From contig NZ_CP090064.1 in the NCBI RefSeq assembly GCF_023100685.1, positions 620,001 through 684,000 on the forward strand: 64,000 nt of DNA, in the 5' to 3' direction. The notes below the pieces were generated by a model. It was not told the DNA's origin. It saw only the letters and a program-made list of their open reading frames with translations, and did not search any database. Numbering within the stretch: position 1 is the first letter of the stretch; every line of letters begins with the position of its first letter. The DNA comes from Proteus vulgaris. Its GTDB lineage: Bacteria; Pseudomonadota; Gammaproteobacteria; Enterobacterales; Enterobacteriaceae. A program made the translations under genes and the position numbers. Shown piece by piece: positions 12,169 to 20,086 of this stretch.

Positions 12169-13197
12169 TTACTTATTGATAATTAACGCATTATTTTTAT
12201 CGGTAAAAACAACATTAACCGGCAATATAAGTGGAATTGCGGTAATAAAGTCTTTGGCATCATTAATGTTAGCGATCCCTGAGACTTTCATTTTAGCAAT
12301 TTCGGGTGAGGAAATTTGAATATTGATATCAAGATAAGGTTTGAGTTTGGTTATTACTTCATTCAATGGACGTTCAAAGAAATGCAGTTGACCAAAACGC
12401 CAACTTCCCACGGAATCAATATTGACCGAAGAAATAACAAAACTGTCACTTGTTAATTTGCTGGTGGCTTGAGAGCCAGCATACAAATATGTAGGAGAGG
12501 ATTTAGGTGTTGCTTTAACCTCAACGATACCTTCATGAACAGCAACGTTAATTTGGTTGTCATTATAGCGGCTGACTTCAAATTCAGTGCCGACAACTTT
12601 AATTAATCGGGTATCTGCATGAACATAAAAAGGGCGATAAGGATTTGATTTGACCTTGAAATAGGCTTGCCCTTTATCTAACCATAGCTGTCTTTCTTCT
12701 TGTACATAAGCGACTCTGACTTGCGTGTTCCTGTCTAAATAGACTTTAGAGCCATCGGCTAAGGTCATCTCTTTCGGTAAGTCACTGGTTGCAAGCGTCA
12801 TATTATCCATCAGTAATGCGGGTAAATGACTATAAGGGAGATATAAGACAGTGAGTAGGCAAAAAGTTGCGGTAGTGTGGATAGCGGGGCGCCAAAGAGA
12901 ACGCTTTTTCTTTTCAACAGTGGTTATTGTTGGTCGTGATAATGCATCACATTGACGCCAAATACCCGCAATATCTTGATATGCTTGCCGATTTATATCA
13001 TTTTCAATCCATTCTTTAAATTCTTGGCGTTGCTTGGGAGTCATTCTTTGGCTATGTTGTCGGGTGAACCAAAGAGCTGCTTGCTCATCAATAGAGTCAT
13101 TGAGTAATTCATCATCATTTTCTAAAAAAAGATGATCTGCTCCCTCATCTGTGTGAGGTTTAGTTTCCGGTATGTTTTTTTCCGGCTTACTCATCAT
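12169..13197 (-). CDS. FecR-family regulator of the ECF sigma factor
   Basis: An inner-membrane sigma regulator of about 342 residues. The N-terminal cytoplasmic part has the DUF4880-like helix region (AALWFTRQHS...FKEWIENDINRQAY style). One membrane segment follows near TTATFCLLTVLYL, and then a periplasmic FecR domain (GSKVYLDRNTQVRV, FYVHADTRLIKVVGTEFEV). The C-terminal STN-like part (FFERPLNEVITKLKPYLDI) should meet the receptor's STN domain. I placed the start at ATG 13197, with AGGAG ten bases upstream inside the sigma gene; ATG 13194 is an alternative. The open frame continues upstream, antiparallel to nothing known and inside the sigma gene, so it is rejected. The start overlaps the sigma stop by 11 bases. 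Confidence 0.88.
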   Translation of the reverse strand: MMSKPEKNIPETKPHTDEGADHLFLENDDELLNDSIDEQAALWFTRQHSQRMTPKQRQEFKEWIENDINRQAYQDIAGIWRQCDALSRPTITTVEKKKRSLWRPAIHTTATFCLLTVLYLPYSHLPALLMDNMTLATSDLPKEMTLADGSKVYLDRNTQVRVAYVQEERQLWLDKGQAYFKVKSNPYRPFYVHADTRLIKVVGTEFEVSRYNDNQINVAVHEGIVEVKATPKSSPTYLYAGSQATSKLTSDSFVISSVNIDSVGSWRFGQLHFFERPLNEVITKLKPYLDINIQISSPEIAKMKVSGIANINDAKDFITAIPLILPVNVVFTDKNNALIINK

Positions 13198-13735
13198 TCG
13201 TGCATTTCTCCTGTCCTGCATCGACATATCTTTTGCAATGTAATAGGGCAGCCGCAATATGTTTTTCCACCATGCTGATTGAGATTTCCATTTGCTCTGC
13301 AATTTCGCTTTGTGATAATCCATCAAAACGATAAAGAACAAATGCTTCTCGACGGCGAGGTGGTAATGTTTCAATTGCTTCACTAAGTAGATCTAAACGC
13401 TGCTGATGTTCAAGGACATATCCCGGATCAAGTTCCGTGGCATAACTTTGAGCAGCGTCATCTAATTCACAATCATCCTGATAGATATCTTTTTGCTTTT
13501 GTTTTTTTCTCCAATGGTCAATCAAAACGTGGTTCGCTATTTTGAACAAAAAAGCACGCTGTTCTTGCACAGGTGTTTGTTCTTTTCTGTTTAGCCATAG
13601 TGTAAACACATCTTGAGACAAATCATCTGCATCATGGTAATTACCCGTACGTTTGTGGAAAAAACGCACAAGTTGTCCATGGGTTGATTGGTAGGCACAA
13701 CTAATTTTTTGTGCCAATGATTTATCGCTAGCCAT
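13187..13735 (-). CDS. ECF sigma factor, FecI-like
   Basis: A 182-residue RNA polymerase sigma-70 factor of the ECF group. Region 2 contains DADDLSQDVFTLWL and AFLFKIANHVLIDHWRKK. Region 4 contains ETLPPRRREAFVLYRFDGLSQSEIAEQMEISISMVEKHI. It is first in a minus-strand operon with the FecR-like regulator and the STN receptor, the standard order of iron-starvation surface-signalling sets (FecI-FecR-FecA, PupI-PupR-PupB). It should direct transcription of the receptor-transporter-protease genes when the receptor is occupied. Its own promoter is presumably in the divergent region with the Fur-like box at 13797. Confidence 0.92.
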   Translation of the reverse strand: MASDKSLAQKISCAYQSTHGQLVRFFHKRTGNYHDADDLSQDVFTLWLNRKEQTPVQEQRAFLFKIANHVLIDHWRKKQKQKDIYQDDCELDDAAQSYATELDPGYVLEHQQRLDLLSEAIETLPPRRREAFVLYRFDGLSQSEIAEQMEISISMVEKHIAAALLHCKRYVDAGQEKCTNDE

Positions 13736-13780
13736 AATCTCTGGTGTCTAAAAAAGAGTGAAATAATAAGCTCTTACTGC

Positions 13781-13792
13781 TTCTCATGAGAA
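13781..13792. promoter_or_regulatory. Perfect 12-base palindrome in the sigma/tonB divergent region
   Basis: TTCTCATGAGAA is a perfect inverted repeat located four bases from the Fur-like box and between two divergent starts. It may be part of an extended Fur site, since GAGAA/TTCTC half sites are common in such boxes, or a separate operator. No binding protein can be named. Confidence 0.35.
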
Positions 13793-13796
13793 CAAG

Positions 13797-13811
13797 TTAT
13801 GATAATTATCA
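13797..13811. promoter_or_regulatory. Fur box between the sigma factor and tonB-like genes
   Basis: TTATGATAATTATCA matches the 15-base Fur core TGATAATNATTATCA at 13 of 15 positions, counting N. It lies 62 bases before the sigma-factor start and 96 bases before the tonB-like start. Iron-loaded Fur could therefore repress both directions. This agrees with an iron-acquisition role for the locus. Confidence 0.65.
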
Positions 13812-13906
13812 AGCTAATTTTTTATTGTATTATTAATAATAAGCAATATCATTTGTGTTTGTATTATGCCTATAATTCATCAGAAAGAAAATCAGAGGCA
13901 AGAATT

Positions 13907-14704
13907 ATGAGTAGTATGTCGGCGACTTTTTCACGCCGTGGATCATTTTCTATTGGTGGATTAACTGCCAGTATTTTATTTCATGCAACGCTAGTCGTTG
14001 TCGCCATTGGCTGGATAACCTCTAAAGATGAACGCCATGGTGTTTTACCACCCGCAATGACAATGGATTTAGGTATCTATCAATTAGCTCAGGCAGAAAC
14101 AAAAGATGTTCCTGTTGGGCCTGAAAAAGTGATGTCTGTTCCTGAACCCGCAGAAACAGAACCTGAACCTGTGAAAGAAGTATTGGATTTACCTAAAATG
14201 CCAGTAGTAGAACAAGGCACTTATGAGCGTATTCCTGAAAAGCCGAAAGTAAAACCGGTAGTGAAGCCAAAACCCGTTGCGGTGAAAGTACCTGATGATC
14301 TTCCTGTCTCAGAAGCTCCATCGGAGGTAACAAGCGCGCCTATTTCTGGCTCTAATACAAGCAGTAGTGCTCAATTTAATAGTTTATCTTCCTCTTCTGT
14401 AAGTGGGCAAATGGGATGGGAAAGTTTGATACATAGTCATATTGAGATGTATAAACGTTATCCAAGAACAGCAATACGTTTTAAAGCGACAGGCGTGACA
14501 CAAGTTTCTATTGTGCTAAATGCAAAAGGTGAGTTGTTAGATGCGAAAGTGGAAACATCATCAGGTAATCGCATTCTTGATAGAGAAGCGTTAAATACGA
14601 TTAAACGCGCTTCGCCATTTCCCGCACCTGAAAGCTATCGTTTAGAAAATGGTAATATTTCGTTTACTGCGCCTTTAAGTTTTGATTATAGGCAAGAGAG
14701 TTAA
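13907..14704 (+). CDS. Dedicated TonB-like energy-transducing protein, FusB-like
   Basis: About 265 residues. A short cytoplasmic start and one membrane anchor (ASILFHATLVVVAIGWI) are followed by a periplasmic linker rich in Pro, Glu and Lys (EPAETEPEPV, KPKVKPVVKPKPVAVKVP). The C-terminal TonB domain includes the YP motif (YKRYPRTAIRF) and the GVTQVSIVLNAKGELLDAKV strand. The locus has its own TonB in addition to whatever housekeeping TonB the cell has, as Pectobacterium fusB does. The start is ATG 13907, with GAGG at 13895-13898. The in-frame extension back to 13799 runs through the Fur box and is rejected. It is transcribed away from the sigma/receptor operon. Confidence 0.9.
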   Translation: MSSMSATFSRRGSFSIGGLTASILFHATLVVVAIGWITSKDERHGVLPPAMTMDLGIYQLAQAETKDVPVGPEKVMSVPEPAETEPEPVKEVLDLPKMPVVEQGTYERIPEKPKVKPVVKPKPVAVKVPDDLPVSEAPSEVTSAPISGSNTSSSAQFNSLSSSSVSGQMGWESLIHSHIEMYKRYPRTAIRFKATGVTQVSIVLNAKGELLDAKVETSSGNRILDREALNTIKRASPFPAPESYRLENGNISFTAPLSFDYRQES

Positions 14705-14771
14705 GTTATTATTTATAATTATTTATTACATATTAAACTAACTATTAAAATAAATAATTTAAAGAAACAGA

Positions 14772-14805
14772 AACTAAAAAACCACCATAAGGTGGTTTTT
14801 TAGTT
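14772..14805. terminator. Strong bidirectional terminator after the tonB-like gene
   Basis: A 15-bp perfect inverted repeat (AACTAAAAAACCACC / GGTGGTTTTTTAGTT) with an ATAA loop gives a GC stem followed by six T on either strand. Confidence 0.88.
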
Positions 14806-14921
14806 TTAATCTTTGTGTTCGTCGGCATCGCAATTTTTCAGCGTCGCGGGGAAGATTGCCGCCTCTTTTATTCCCACCAACGAAATAAGAGTATCATAGT
14901 GAAAATATGACAGCAATATAA

Positions 14922-15638
14922 TTATCTAATAGAGTTTTTGTATGATAAAATCTCATCATCAACCTCATCAATATATAATGCATTGCTTTCATGGCTATAC
15001 ATATACATTTCTTTTAATATCAATAAGTCATTTTTTAAAGAATATAACTCTGATTCTAAATTTTTATTTGTTTTTCTTAATTCTTCAATTTCTATATATA
15101 ATTTATTTTTTGATATTGATGATAGTAGCCCTTTATCTAATAATTTTTTATCTCCACGACAAAGTGAAGCTCGATAATCCTCATTTCTATAATATTGATT
15201 GTATCCTTTTAATTTAAATAAAGGAGGAAGTATTCGCGTAACACAAACAGTTTGGATCATATCACATAAAGCATAAGTTTCTTTTTTAGCAAGATCACCA
15301 ATGTTTTTTATTGAATCATCTGATAATTTAAAAATAGAGGCATTAACGGCTAAGTCATGAGGCTTTTTTGATGTGAGTGGAATGACTTTAACCCCTCTGT
15401 CATCAGCTTTTACTACAATCGCAGGTCTTCTCTTATGCATTTCACCCTGTTGAATATTATCAGGATAGCGTTTATTTGTTTTTATACCCGCATTCAAAGT
15501 GACACATGAGAAGATATGCCCAAATTCAACAATAATAATTTTACCAAGATATAATATTGATTTAGCATTTTTATAATTTTTATTTTTTAATGTTTGAGAT
15601 AAGTAAATATCATCTGAACATTTCTTGGAGATAGCCAA
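14922..15638 (-). CDS. PemK/MazF-like protein with C-terminal coiled coil
   Basis: About 238 residues. The segment from about residue 34 (IIIVEFGHIFSCVTLNAGI) through MHKRRPAIVVKADDRGVKVIPLTSKKP has the pattern of PemK/MazF endoribonuclease toxins, including the conserved Arg of the RRP turn and the P-L-T-S strand. The C-terminal ~60 residues (from about IEIEELRKTNKNLESELYSLK) form a heptad-like coiled coil not typical of MazF. The start is uncertain: the frame opens with TTG at 15638, has no good ribosome site and overlaps the upstream gene by 52 bases. No in-frame ATG precedes the core. It is AT-rich compared with its neighbours, suggesting transfer. The function (RNA cleavage, toxin) is inferred from weak family resemblance. 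Confidence 0.6.
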   Translation of the reverse strand: MAISKKCSDDIYLSQTLKNKNYKNAKSILYLGKIIIVEFGHIFSCVTLNAGIKTNKRYPDNIQQGEMHKRRPAIVVKADDRGVKVIPLTSKKPHDLAVNASIFKLSDDSIKNIGDLAKKETYALCDMIQTVCVTRILPPLFKLKGYNQYYRNEDYRASLCRGDKKLLDKGLLSSISKNKLYIEIEELRKTNKNLESELYSLKNDLLILKEMYMYSHESNALYIDEVDDEILSYKNSIR

Positions 15639-15874
15639 ATATTTATAAGAATATTATTCTCAGATAGAGTTTGAATTTTTGAACTTTTTATTTCCCATCG
15701 GTGTTCTTTTCTACCTATAAATGATTTTGTGATAAAAATAGGATGGAAATTTTCTTTATCAATATTATCTCTAAATAGTGGAGTGATGATTTCGTTTATA
15801 CCATTTAGAATAACATGACCTAATAATATTTCAGATTGATAATTATAAAATTCAAAATAATTAATTCTTATCAT
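15587..15874 (-). CDS. Hypothetical 95-residue protein upstream of the PemK-like gene
   Basis: I do not recognise this protein. It starts at ATG 15874, with GGA about nine bases upstream. It is rich in Ile, Asn and aromatic residues and has no signal peptide, membrane segment or DNA-binding motif that I can see. Its 3' end overlaps the PemK-like frame by 52 bases, so the two are likely co-transcribed. It could be an antitoxin by position, but it has no visible resemblance to PemI/MazE or other AbrB-type antitoxins. Confidence 0.5.
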   Translation of the reverse strand: MIRINYFEFYNYQSEILLGHVILNGINEIITPLFRDNIDKENFHPIFITKSFIGRKEHRWEIKSSKIQTLSENNILINIWLSPRNVQMIFTYLKH

Positions 15875-16000
15875 AATATAATCCGTTAAGTAATGGTGAG
15901 GTATATCTGTGTTTTCGGGATTATTTTAGATTAATGAGACTTTATTTTTTCTATTTTAAACTTTAAATATATTTATTAAATTTCAAGCTAATTAAATATA

Positions 16001-16030
16001 AAAAAGCAGAGAATAATCTCTGCTTTTTTA
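16001..16030. terminator. Terminator downstream of ettA
   Basis: The inverted repeat AAAAAGCAGAGA / TCTCTGCTTTTT with an ATAA loop has A- and T-runs on both sides. It lies 27 bases after the ettA stop on the minus strand. Confidence 0.85.
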
Positions 16031-16056
16031 GTATCAAGTATCGTAAATAAACTCGA

Positions 16057-17724
16057 TTATTTACTCATACGTTTGTACTTCATGCGACGAGGCTGAATAG
16101 CATCGTTACCTAATGTACGTTTTTTGTATTCTTCATATTCGGTAAAGTTACCTTCGAAGAATTCCACTTTACCTTCATCTTGGTAATCGATGATATGTGT
16201 GGCAATACGGTCAAGGAACCAACGGTCATGGGAAATAACCATGGCACAACCTGGGAACTCTAACAGGGCATTTTCTAATGCACGTAAAGTTTCAACGTCG
16301 AGGTCGTTGGTTGGTTCATCGAGCAGTAACATGTTACCGCCAACTTGTAGTAGTTTAGCAAGGTGTAAACGACCACGCTCACCACCAGAAAGTTCGCCAA
16401 CACGTTTACCTTGGTCAACGCCTTTAAAGTTAAAGCGACCAACATAAGCACGACTTGGAATTTCAAAGTTACCAATACGCATAATGTCTTGGCCACCTGA
16501 GACTTCTTCCCAAACAGTTTTACTGTCATCCATGCTGTCGCGGAACTGATCAACAGATGCTAACTTAACAGTATCGCCTAGTACTAAAGTACCTGAGTCT
16601 GGTTGTTCTTGACCTGAGATCATACGAAATAGCGTTGATTTACCCGCACCGTTAGGGCCGATAATACCAACAATAGCGCCTTTAGGAATAGAGAAGCTTA
16701 AATCATCAATCAGAACGCGATCACCATAAGATTTTGTTAGATTATTAATTTCTAACACTTTATCCCCTAAACGTGGTCCAGGTGGAATAAAGAGTTCGCT
16801 GGTTTCATTACGTTTTTGATAATCAACGCTATTCAGTTCTTCAAAGCGAGCCAGACGAGCCTTACCTTTTGCTTGACGGCCTTTAGGATTTTGGCGGATC
16901 CACTCAAGTTCTTTTTGAATTGATTTATGGCGAGCAACTTCAGTTGCGGCTTCTTGCTCAAGGCGCGCGTCTTTTTGCTCTAACCATGAAGAGTAGTTAC
17001 CTTCCCATGGAATACCTTCACCACGGTCAAGTTCTAAGATCCAACCCGCTACGTTATCAAGGAAGTAACGGTCGTGCGTGATTGCAACAACAGTTCCTTC
17101 ATAATCGTGTAAGAAACGTTCTAACCAAGCCACAGATTCTGCGTCTAAGTGGTTAGTGGGTTCATCTAATAACAGCATATCTGGTTTTTCTAACAGCAGA
17201 CGACAGATAGCGACACGGCGGCGTTCACCCCCTGAAAGTTTCTCAATTTTAGCGTCCCACTCAGGTAAGCGCAGTGCTTCTGCTGCACGCTCTAATTGGT
17301 TTTCAAGGTTATGACCATCATGAGATTGAATAATTGCTTCTAATTGACCCTGTTCTTTAGCTAATTTATCAAAATCAGCATCAGGATCGGCATAAGCCGC
17401 GTAAACTTCATCAAGGCGGTTTAATGCGTTTTTTAGTTCGCTAACGGCTTCTTCAACGGCTTCACGTACGGTATGTTCAGGGTTTAATTTTGGTTCTTGT
17501 GGTAAATAACCAATTTTAATACCTGGTTGTGGACGTGCTTCACCTTCAATATCAGTATCGATGCCCGCCATAATGCGAAGTAATGTTGATTTACCGGCAC
17601 CATTTAGACCAAGCACACCAATTTTCGCGCCCGGGAAGAAGCTGAGTGAAATGTTTTTAAGGATATGTCGTTTGGGTGGGACAATTTTCCCGACACGCAA
17701 CATACTATAAACGTATTGAGCCAC
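16057..17724 (-). CDS. ettA: Energy-dependent translational throttle protein EttA
   Basis: A soluble ABC-F ATPase of 555 residues, the same length as E. coli EttA (YjjK). It binds the ribosomal E site and gates the first elongation steps according to ATP/ADP level. There are two ATP-binding cassettes with Walker A motifs GLNGAGKST and GPNGAGKST and signatures LSGGERRR and LSGGERGR. Between the cassettes lies the charged P-site tRNA interaction motif linker (ARHKSIQKELEWIRQNPKGR region). No membrane segments are present. ATG is at 17724. It is divergent from slt, as in E. coli. Confidence 0.97.
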   Translation of the reverse strand: MAQYVYSMLRVGKIVPPKRHILKNISLSFFPGAKIGVLGLNGAGKSTLLRIMAGIDTDIEGEARPQPGIKIGYLPQEPKLNPEHTVREAVEEAVSELKNALNRLDEVYAAYADPDADFDKLAKEQGQLEAIIQSHDGHNLENQLERAAEALRLPEWDAKIEKLSGGERRRVAICRLLLEKPDMLLLDEPTNHLDAESVAWLERFLHDYEGTVVAITHDRYFLDNVAGWILELDRGEGIPWEGNYSSWLEQKDARLEQEAATEVARHKSIQKELEWIRQNPKGRQAKGKARLARFEELNSVDYQKRNETSELFIPPGPRLGDKVLEINNLTKSYGDRVLIDDLSFSIPKGAIVGIIGPNGAGKSTLFRMISGQEQPDSGTLVLGDTVKLASVDQFRDSMDDSKTVWEEVSGGQDIMRIGNFEIPSRAYVGRFNFKGVDQGKRVGELSGGERGRLHLAKLLQVGGNMLLLDEPTNDLDVETLRALENALLEFPGCAMVISHDRWFLDRIATHIIDYQDEGKVEFFEGNFTEYEEYKKRTLGNDAIQPRRMKYKRMSK

Positions 17725-18066
17725 TATAATTACCCTTTGATTATAAAAGAGATTTTCTCTGAGGTGCCATTTTTCGCGATAAAAACAAATTTTTTGTAAT
17801 TAAGCTGCGTTTTTAGAGCACCTAAATGAACAATAGCAAAGTCAATGTCAGTAATTTGCCAAAGACCCGAAAATGATGAAAGTCGCCAGTATACCCGATT
17901 TATAAAAGAAAACCTTAGTCAAAAGCGAGGTTTTTATCTACCTTTCGTGCTTCTTCTGAAAGTAATGAAAATTTCTCTTAAAGAGGGGAACTTACATTGT
18001 TAATGATTATCATATTAGCTAATGTATTCAGTATTTGGTGGTTTTATTTGAGGTGGGAGACATTAC
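17725..18066. other. Divergent intergenic region ettA/slt
   Basis: About 340 bases with no credible coding frame. It must hold the ettA promoter (leftwards) and the slt promoter (rightwards). I could not fix either with confidence. Confidence 0.5.
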
Positions 18067-19986
18067 GTGGTTAAGCAAAAGTGGTCATTAGCAGTCGCAA
18101 TAGGGGCTTTGTGTTTTTCAACATGGGCACAAGCAGATTCATTAAGTGAACAACGTGTTCGCTATCAAGAGATTAAAGCTGCATGGGATCTTAAAAAAAC
18201 AGATGAAGTTGAAAAATTACTCCCGACATTAGAAAATTATCCACTTTATCCTTATTTGGAATATCGCCAAATCACCGATAATCTTGATGTTATTGCGCCT
18301 GCTGCGGTGACTGAATTTGTCACGAAATACCCAACATTACCACCAGCAAAAGCACTTCCTTCGTTATTTGTAAATGAATTGGCTAAGCGTCAAGAATGGC
18401 AAAATTTATTGACTTTTAGCCCTAATCCACCGAATCCCAAAGCAGCTAGATGTAACTATTATTATGCCAAGTGGGCAACCGGCGATGTTCAAACCGCATG
18501 GATAGGGGCTAAAGAAGCATGGCTAAATGGCACATCAATGCCATCAAGTTGTGATCCTCTTTTTGATGAATGGCAAAAAGCTAATCAATTAACACCAGAG
18601 TTAGTATTAGAACGAATTAACTTAGCAATTAAAAATGGAAACACAGGACTTGCGGCTTATTTAGCAAGACGCCTTCCAGAAAACTATCAAACGATTAGTG
18701 ATGCTTTAGTTGAATTACAAGACTATCCAAACTTAGTTGGGCGCTATGCAACCGCGCTTTCACCAACCGATTTCACTCGTTCTATCATTCAATCGGCATT
18801 TTCACGTTGGGCAAGAAAAGATGCAGATGCGGCAAGAGCACAACTGGATAATATCGCACATGCCCAAAAAATGACGGCCAGTGAACGCCAATTAATGCGT
18901 GATACTGTGGCGTGGCAATATATGCCTTATGCTACACCTGAGCAGGTGAAATGGCGTGACAGCGTTATTCAAGATACCGCATCAGATACACTGCGTGAAC
19001 GTCGTGTACGCCTAGCATTAAGCCAAAATCAACCTGCTGAATTGGCATTGTGGTTAGAAAGGCTCTCTCCTGAAAGTAAAAATAAGGAAGAGTGGCGTTA
19101 TTGGCGTGCAATGGTATTGCAATCTCAAGGTAAAAATAGCGAAGCACAAGCTATTTTAGAAGCGCTGACGCAAAGTCGTGGTTTTTATCCAATGGTTGCC
19201 GCGAGCAAATTAGGTAAGCCATATGTGATGGTGATAGATAAGGCACCGAGTGTTTCATCAAGTATCCCTAATCAGCCAGAAGTACAACGTGTTCGTGAAT
19301 TAATGTATTGGCAAATGGATAACTTAGCGCGCTCAGAGTGGGCAAACTATGTTGCTTCACAACCTGCACAAATGCAGTCTGAATTAGCACGCTATGCATT
19401 TGAACAAAAATGGGCTGATTTAGCAGTGCAAGCCACTATTACAGGAAAAATGTGGGATCACTTAGAAGAACGTTTTCCTCTTGCTTGGAAAAATGAGTTT
19501 GAGCAATACACGAAAGATAAATCGATAGACCGCAATTATGCAATGGCAATCGCTCGTCAAGAAAGCGCGTGGAACCCACAAGCACGCTCTTCAGCGGGTG
19601 CAACAGGTTTAATGCAAGTAATGCCAAAAACGGCCGAATTTACGGTAAAACAAGCGGGTATTACGGGTTATGTCAGTAGTGCGCAGTTAACAAATCCGGT
19701 AAAAAATATTGAGATTGGTACTGCTTATCTTGATTCTGTCTATCAGCGATTTAACCAAAACCGTATTTTGGCAAGTGCTGCATATAATGCGGGGCCTGCG
19801 CGTGTTGATCGTTGGTTATCTGATGCAAATGGCCAACTGGATGCGATTGCGTTTGTAGAAAGTATTCCTTTTGCAGAAACCCGTGGTTATGTCAAAAATG
19901 TACTCTCTTTTGCTGTTTTTTATAGTTATTTTGCGGGTGAACAACAACCAGTATTAACTGAGAATGAATGGAATAGTCGTTATTAA
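18067..19986 (+). CDS. slt: Soluble lytic murein transglycosylase Slt
   Basis: A periplasmic enzyme that cleaves peptidoglycan glycan strands, forming 1,6-anhydro-MurNAc ends. A signal peptide of about 23 residues (ends AQADS) is followed by a long alpha-helical superhelical U/L domain. The C-terminal SLT (lysozyme-like) domain has catalytic Glu499 in MAIARQESAWNPQARS, the GATGLMQVMPKTA motif and AAYNAGPARV. At 639 residues it is close to Slt70 (645). It starts with GTG 18067, with GGAGA six bases upstream. trpR follows about 100 bases later, as in E. coli. Confidence 0.95.
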   Translation: MVKQKWSLAVAIGALCFSTWAQADSLSEQRVRYQEIKAAWDLKKTDEVEKLLPTLENYPLYPYLEYRQITDNLDVIAPAAVTEFVTKYPTLPPAKALPSLFVNELAKRQEWQNLLTFSPNPPNPKAARCNYYYAKWATGDVQTAWIGAKEAWLNGTSMPSSCDPLFDEWQKANQLTPELVLERINLAIKNGNTGLAAYLARRLPENYQTISDALVELQDYPNLVGRYATALSPTDFTRSIIQSAFSRWARKDADAARAQLDNIAHAQKMTASERQLMRDTVAWQYMPYATPEQVKWRDSVIQDTASDTLRERRVRLALSQNQPAELALWLERLSPESKNKEEWRYWRAMVLQSQGKNSEAQAILEALTQSRGFYPMVAASKLGKPYVMVIDKAPSVSSSIPNQPEVQRVRELMYWQMDNLARSEWANYVASQPAQMQSELARYAFEQKWADLAVQATITGKMWDHLEERFPLAWKNEFEQYTKDKSIDRNYAMAIARQESAWNPQARSSAGATGLMQVMPKTAEFTVKQAGITGYVSSAQLTNPVKNIEIGTAYLDSVYQRFNQNRILASAAYNAGPARVDRWLSDANGQLDAIAFVESIPFAETRGYVKNVLSFAVFYSYFAGEQQPVLTENEWNSRY

Positions 19987-20040
19987 GGGATAAAAAGGCG
20001 ATTTGTCGTGGGAGCCTCTTTGTACATTAGCAAAGTATGA

Positions 20041-20066
20041 TATAGTTTGTACTAGTTAATGAGTGT
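20041..20066 (+). promoter_or_regulatory. trpR promoter -10 and overlapping TrpR operator
   Basis: A -10-like TATAGT (20041-20046) is followed directly by GTACTAGTTAATGAGTGT (20049-20066). The latter matches the symmetric trp operator GTACTAGTTAACTAGTAC at 14 of 18 positions. This suggests negative autoregulation of trpR by tryptophan-bound TrpR, as known in E. coli. Confidence 0.75.
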
Positions 20067-20086
20067 GGCAAAAAGAGGCTTTCACG

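Noticed and set aside
13198..13383. N-terminal extension of the FecR-like protein
   Set aside because: It lies wholly inside the sigma-factor gene in another frame and has no family resemblance; ATG 13197 with AGGAG upstream explains the coupling.
13799..13906. N-terminal extension of the TonB-like protein starting at 13799
   Set aside because: It would run through the Fur box, lacks a ribosome site and does not resemble TonB; ATG 13907 has GAGG upstream.
14938..15217. Plus-strand hydrophobic frames opposite the PemK-like gene
   Set aside because: They mirror the Lys/Asn/Glu-rich coiled coil in antisense and have no ribosome site.
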